From JAAUQA01 sp036351435 (GTDB lineage Bacteria; Pseudomonadota; Gammaproteobacteria; Competibacterales; Competibacteraceae), in assembly GCA_036351435.1 (NCBI GenBank), contig JAZBPA010000073.1, positions 1 to 8,428 on the forward strand: 8,428 nucleotides of DNA, in the 5' to 3' direction. A program made the translations under genes and the position numbers. How positions within the stretch are numbered: position 1 is the first letter of the stretch; the number at the start of each line of letters is the position of its first letter. Positions 6,324-8,428 of this stretch are shown piece after piece. The notes under the pieces are model-generated. The model was not told the origin of the DNA, searched no databases, and worked only from the letters and a program-made list of their open reading frames with translations.

Positions 6324-6508
6324 TCTTTCTTAAAAAGTAACTTCAGCTCCCGCTTGGCAATCTTCCGCTTAATTATCGCCAGCACCTGATCCGCATTGGT
6401 GCCATCGAGCCGCCCTTGTAATATGAGCTCGCTCACTTCCTCATATTTCGCTCTCATTTCATCGAGCGAAGCGTTCTCGCAAAACTTGTGAACAAGGGAT
6501 AAGTCCAT
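6320..6508 (-). CDS. Hypothetical protein, 62 aa
   Basis: A small, helical, highly charged protein that I do not recognise. Residues about 1-38 are acidic to neutral (SLDEMRAKYEEVSELILQGRLDG) and the C-terminus is strongly basic (IIKRKIAKRELKLLFKKD), which is compatible with nucleic-acid or protein binding. Two adjacent ATGs exist (6511 and 6508); GAGGAG precedes them, and the second has the better spacing. A much longer open frame to 6994 overlaps the 93-aa gene antiparallel to nothing but in another frame and has no ribosome site, so it is rejected. It closes block I and is tail-to-tail with the plus-strand 85-aa gene, sharing 4 nt. It is preceded by leader L7. Confidence 0.72.
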   Translation of the reverse strand: MDLSLVHKFCENASLDEMRAKYEEVSELILQGRLDGTNADQVLAIIKRKIAKRELKLLFKKD

Positions 6509-6511
6509 CAT

Positions 6512-6600
6512 CTGCTCCTCAAAAAATGGGGCAGACCGGCCCCGTAGGGCAATCGATGTGCCCCTTAGGGTGGGAGAATGCGCCGGCTTGGCGCTATAAA
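6512..6600 (-). promoter_or_regulatory. Hairpin leader L7 upstream of the 62-aa gene
   Basis: Hairpin 1 pairs GGGCA 6547-6551 with TGCCC 6559-6563 (7-nt loop). Hairpin 2 pairs GGGG 6528-6531 with CCCC 6540-6543 (8-nt loop). The middle alternative is CCC-GTA-GGG (6541-6549), and another is CCCC-TTA-GGG (6561-6570). The layout is the same as L5, L6 and L8. Confidence 0.65.
6521..6543 (-). terminator. Terminator-like hairpin inside leader L7
   Basis: On the minus strand a GGGG/CCCC stem with an 8-nt loop is followed by A and six T, directly before the GAGGAG ribosome site. The stem is short for an intrinsic terminator, so conditional attenuation is more likely than full termination. This is inference. 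Confidence 0.35.
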
Positions 6601-6882
6601 TCATGCTGCTTTGAGCTGCGGCGTTTCCTGTGGCGTTTTGACCTGTGATAGCGCCAATTCCTGATAGCGCATGACCGCGCTCCAGAAACTCCGCCGCAAG
6701 ACCTTCCATTGCACAAAGGCCCGATCTTTTTCGAGGATCGCAAAGACACGTTCCTGGCCGTAGGCTTCGAAGGCCCACAGATTCACTGCTCCGCCGTCCT
6801 GGAAGGACACGCGCTGGGTACGGGTGATCTCCGCGCCGTTCAAGTGGGCGGCAATCTCCTTGACAACTGTTGCGCGCAGCAT
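6601..6882 (-). CDS. Hypothetical protein, 93 aa
   Basis: A compact, probably mixed alpha/beta protein that I do not recognise. It has hydrophobic and aromatic residues (VNLWAFEAYGQERVFAILEKDRAFVQWKVLRRSFW, about residues 33-67), no cysteine and no membrane helix. The start codon overlaps the stop of the upstream 118-aa gene (TAATG), so its translation is probably coupled; GGAGAG lies 7-8 nt before it. As with the WGR-like gene, this overlap goes with the absence of a hairpin leader. A pair made of a membrane-anchored basic protein and a small soluble partner is possible but unproven. Confidence 0.73.
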   Translation of the reverse strand: MLRATVVKEIAAHLNGAEITRTQRVSFQDGGAVNLWAFEAYGQERVFAILEKDRAFVQWKVLRRSFWSAVMRYQELALSQVKTPQETPQLKAA

Positions 6883-7238
6883 TAGATGCTCTCCAGAGCA
6901 GGGGTTGATGGGTTACCCGCAGACTGACGTCGGCGTGCGGATCGTTTTCGGTTTGCGGGTTGCTGGTTAGGCGATGCCCGTCCCCGGCGAACAAATGTCG
7001 GGGTGTCGTAAGCTTCCCAATGAGTCTGTTTACGGAAGACCTGATGGGGTTTTTTGGAAAGATTGATCGTGGGCTGCGATGGTGCTTTCAGCCCTAAATC
7101 TTTTGCTGTTTCGGACGTCAGATGACGACGCAAGCGGTATTGACGCTGTACCTGGGCACGACGGAGGAGAGAGACTGCGAGTAAAACAGGCAGCCAAAAG
7201 GCCAGGGCATATAACGCCCCTTCAAGATATGAACTCAT
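6882..7238 (-). CDS. Single-pass membrane protein with basic tail, 118 aa
   Basis: One predicted membrane helix covers about residues 7-25 (GALYALAFWLPVLLAVSLL) and is followed at once by RRAQVQRQYRLRRH, so the positive-inside rule puts the long C-terminal part in the cytoplasm. The tail (30-118) is basic, Pro/Gln/Ser-rich and probably disordered (KRSARRRQS near 96-104). There is no signal peptidase or lipobox site. The start at 7238 has AAGGAG 8 nt upstream; a start at 7289 would read through leader L8. I do not recognise the family. A membrane anchor for a conjugation or DNA-handling complex would fit but is not shown by the sequence. Confidence 0.75.
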   Translation of the reverse strand: MSSYLEGALYALAFWLPVLLAVSLLRRAQVQRQYRLRRHLTSETAKDLGLKAPSQPTINLSKKPHQVFRKQTHWEAYDTPTFVRRGRASPNQQPANRKRSARRRQSAGNPSTPALESI

Positions 7239-7310
7239 GGGTTGCGCTCCTTCAAGAAAAAAGGGACGCAACCTGCCCGTCAGGGGCAAAGCAACGCCCC
7301 TGGAGGACTG
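7239..7310 (-). promoter_or_regulatory. Hairpin leader L8 upstream of the membrane-protein gene
   Basis: Hairpin 1 pairs AGGGGC 7282-7287 with GCCCCT 7296-7301 (8-nt loop). Hairpin 2 pairs GGG 7263-7265 with CCC 7276-7278 (10-nt loop). The middle alternative is CCC-G-T-CA-GGGG (7276-7286). Four base pairs (CCTT/AAGG) could also cover the AAGGAG ribosome site. The layout is shared with L5 to L7. Confidence 0.6.
7257..7278 (-). terminator. Terminator-like hairpin inside leader L8
   Basis: On the minus strand a CGGG/CCC stem with a 10-nt loop runs straight into six T and then the ribosome site of the 118-aa gene. The stem is weak; conditional attenuation is more plausible than full stop. This is inference. 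Confidence 0.3.
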
Positions 7311-7315
7311 AGATA

Positions 7316-7596
7316 GGAACCCAGCTAATGAGGGTCCTAGTGACGGTGGTTAACCGCCTGTAAAAGTGCCGCTTTATCCATCCCGCGGGATGTTCACTGT
7401 TGACCGGCGTCAACAGTCAGGTGGCTAGCACGACCACCGGTGTCGGGAGTACACAGCGCATACTCCAAGTCCCCTGCGGGGACTTCTCGACGTTCGTCCT
7501 TACCGGTCGAGCAAGCCGGTTGGTGGGATACAGCAGCGCTGTATCCAGGTCTTCAGCGAAGACCCCCCGAAGTTTAGCGTGGTCGGGCCTGCCACG
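7316..7596. other. Chain of perfect hairpins in the longest intergenic region
   Basis: Between the 239-aa and 118-aa genes lie, from left to right: GG(A)ACCC/GGGTCC 7316-7337; GGTGGTTAACCGCC 7345-7358; CATCCCGCGGGATG 7379-7392; a 9-bp stem 7396-7417 (ACTGTTGAC, loop CGGC); GGTGG/CCACC 7420-7438 (9-nt loop); GGAGTA/TACTCC 7446-7466 (9-nt loop); an 8-bp stem 7467-7485 (AAGTCCCC, loop TGC); ACCGG/CCGGT 7502-7520 (9-nt loop); a 9-bp stem 7526-7546 (GGATACAGC, loop AGC); GGTCTTC/GAAGACC 7548-7564 (loop AGC); CGTGG/CCACG 7578-7596 (9-nt loop). All stems are perfect except the first two. The density is far above chance. It may be a structured RNA on the minus transcript or a single-stranded DNA element. 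I see no convincing gene here. Confidence 0.7.
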
Positions 7597-7623
7597 TTGG
7601 TATTCGGTATAGCGATGCTGCAA

Positions 7624-8343
7624 TCACAATTGAGAACGCACCTCTGTGGTTATCGCGTGTTTCACGACAGATAACAGCTGCTGACCCTCGCGTTCTTCAC
7701 GTTCATCGGTTTCCGACTCGTCTTCACTGGCACTCTCAGTCGTGCTGGACGTGATTTTGTCTTTGGTATCACCCCGCATAATCTGCGTGACCCGATGGCG
7801 AGTGGCCGAATTAATGAAACGACCGAGTCGGATAACCCGGTTTTGTAGGGTTTGCTCCTTAGCAAGCTTTTCAGGGGCGCTGAGCAATCCGGCGAAATAA
7901 GCCTGGTGGATCATTTGGCAGGCTTGTTCCAATTGCTTGATGAGCGCCAGATAGTGGGCCGCTTCTGGAGTGCGGTATTCGGCAGGTCCGGTTTCTGGAT
8001 GGGTGTAGCGTACTGAGGGGGTATCGCGCTTTGATGCGGGTTCAAGTTTCTTCAGCAGGGCGGTTATTTGCTCAGCAAAATAACGCCGTTCCGTATCCAT
8101 ATGCTGGCGCACTTCAGCGAGGGTTTCTTCCAAGCTTTCCGTACCCAGCTGTTTCTGCCGTGCAACGATCAGCGCCGTTACTGATATCAAATAAAAGCTC
8201 AGTTCAACTTGGGGGAACAGCCGACGGTAGGCGTTTACAGCGCTAATTGTCTGGAGATTCAACTGCTCTTCCAAAAAGGGCAGACTATTAGGGCTGTCCA
8301 GTTCAACTGTTCTGCCAGTGAAAGTTCTAGCCGTCTTCGCCAT
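7624..8343 (-). CDS. Putative DUF1845/AcaB-like ICE or plasmid protein, 239 aa
   Basis: A helical, soluble protein. The segment YRTPEAAHYLALIKQLEQACQMIHQAYFAGLLSAPEK (about 123-159), followed by a basic helix NRVIRLGRFINSATRHR, resembles my memory of ICE/plasmid proteins of the DUF1845/AcaB and PFL_4669 type, which carry a helical region with a central Leu-Ala-Gly motif. This match is by memory and tentative. Residues 196-220 are a Ser/Thr then Glu/Asp-rich, likely disordered patch. Start 8343 follows GGGGAG by 7 nt; an upstream ATG at 8358 lacks a ribosome site. It appears to be the first gene of block I, with a candidate promoter 46 nt upstream, and has no hairpin leader. If AcaB-like it could be a regulator of transfer genes, but that is uncertain. 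Confidence 0.75.
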   Translation of the reverse strand: MAKTARTFTGRTVELDSPNSLPFLEEQLNLQTISAVNAYRRLFPQVELSFYLISVTALIVARQKQLGTESLEETLAEVRQHMDTERRYFAEQITALLKKLEPASKRDTPSVRYTHPETGPAEYRTPEAAHYLALIKQLEQACQMIHQAYFAGLLSAPEKLAKEQTLQNRVIRLGRFINSATRHRVTQIMRGDTKDKITSSTTESASEDESETDEREEREGQQLLSVVKHAITTEVRSQL

Positions 8344-8388
8344 AAGGCATCTCCCCATCAGATGGCAAATAAAGTAGCATCATAGGGT

Positions 8389-8417
8389 ACATTAGTGCAG
8401 CTTGTTAGGAAATTCAA
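8389..8417 (-). promoter_or_regulatory. Candidate sigma-70 promoter for block I
   Basis: On the minus strand TTGAAT (plus 8412-8417) and TAATGT (plus 8389-8394) are separated by exactly 17 nt. The start codon lies 46 nt downstream of the -10. The surrounding sequence is more AT-rich than the coding regions. This is the best promoter-like match before any minus-strand gene in the window. Confidence 0.5.
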
Positions 8418-8428
8418 GCCGGGATTGC

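Noticed and set aside
6509..6994. N-terminal extension of the 62-aa gene to a 224-aa protein
   Set aside because: It passes through leader L7 and the 93-aa gene in another frame, has low-quality composition and no ribosome site, while GAGGAG sits directly before the short start.
1083..7310. CRISPR array or REP-type repeats
   Set aside because: The hairpins differ in sequence, are not evenly spaced and are tied to ribosome sites. They share structure, not a repeat unit.
7417..7623. 68-codon minus-strand frame starting with TTG just after the 239-aa gene, and a 70-codon plus-strand frame at 7400-7612
   Set aside because: Both run through the hairpin chain, have no well-placed ribosome site and no recognisable protein character. 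The inverted repeats explain the sequence better.

Overview
The window looks like a piece of an accessory element (integrative conjugative element or plasmid) from a proteobacterium, probably gamma- or acidithiobacillia-like. This rests on strong GGAGG ribosome sites, moderately GC-rich coding sequence, DUF3150 and ICE-type protein families, and no housekeeping genes. The species cannot be read from the sequence, and no tRNA, rRNA, IS element, integrase or CRISPR array is present.

Ten of eleven genes lie on the minus strand. Reading right to left, block I (8343 to 6320) holds a 239-aa protein resembling DUF1845/AcaB-type ICE proteins, a 385-nt stretch without a convincing gene, a 118-aa single-pass membrane protein, and two small unknown proteins (93 and 62 aa). 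A lone plus-strand gene (6066-6323, 85 aa) sits between the blocks; its stop overlaps that of the 62-aa gene. Block II (5874 to 1) encodes a Cas4/RecB-like PD-(D/E)XK nuclease with a probable Fe-S cysteine set, a 128-aa unknown, a CobS-like AAA+ ATPase, a 274-aa protein with a degenerate WGR-like N-terminus, a DUF3150 protein, a 90-aa unknown, and the N-terminal part of a CobT-like protein cut by the window edge. CobS/CobT homologues with DUF3150 and a nuclease, without CobN or corrin genes, suggest a MoxR/VWA-type remodelling machine acting on nucleic acid or protein rather than cobalamin synthesis. That role is inference.

The most unusual signal is non-coding. Eight minus-strand genes are each preceded, just before the Shine-Dalgarno, by a compact set of GC hairpins with one shared layout but different sequences: roughly GGGGC-loop-GCCCC, a 3-4-nt spacer, then GGGG-loop-CCCC. 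The 3' arm often contains an anti-Shine-Dalgarno (CCTCC), and two copies are followed by T6 like intrinsic terminators. The two minus genes that overlap their upstream neighbour lack the element. This resembles a reiterated riboregulator or attenuator family controlling a whole operon.

The longest intergenic region (7239-7623) adds a nearly continuous chain of perfect hairpins (7379-7596) with loops of only about 3-4 or 9 nt, suggesting a structured RNA or a single-stranded DNA element.
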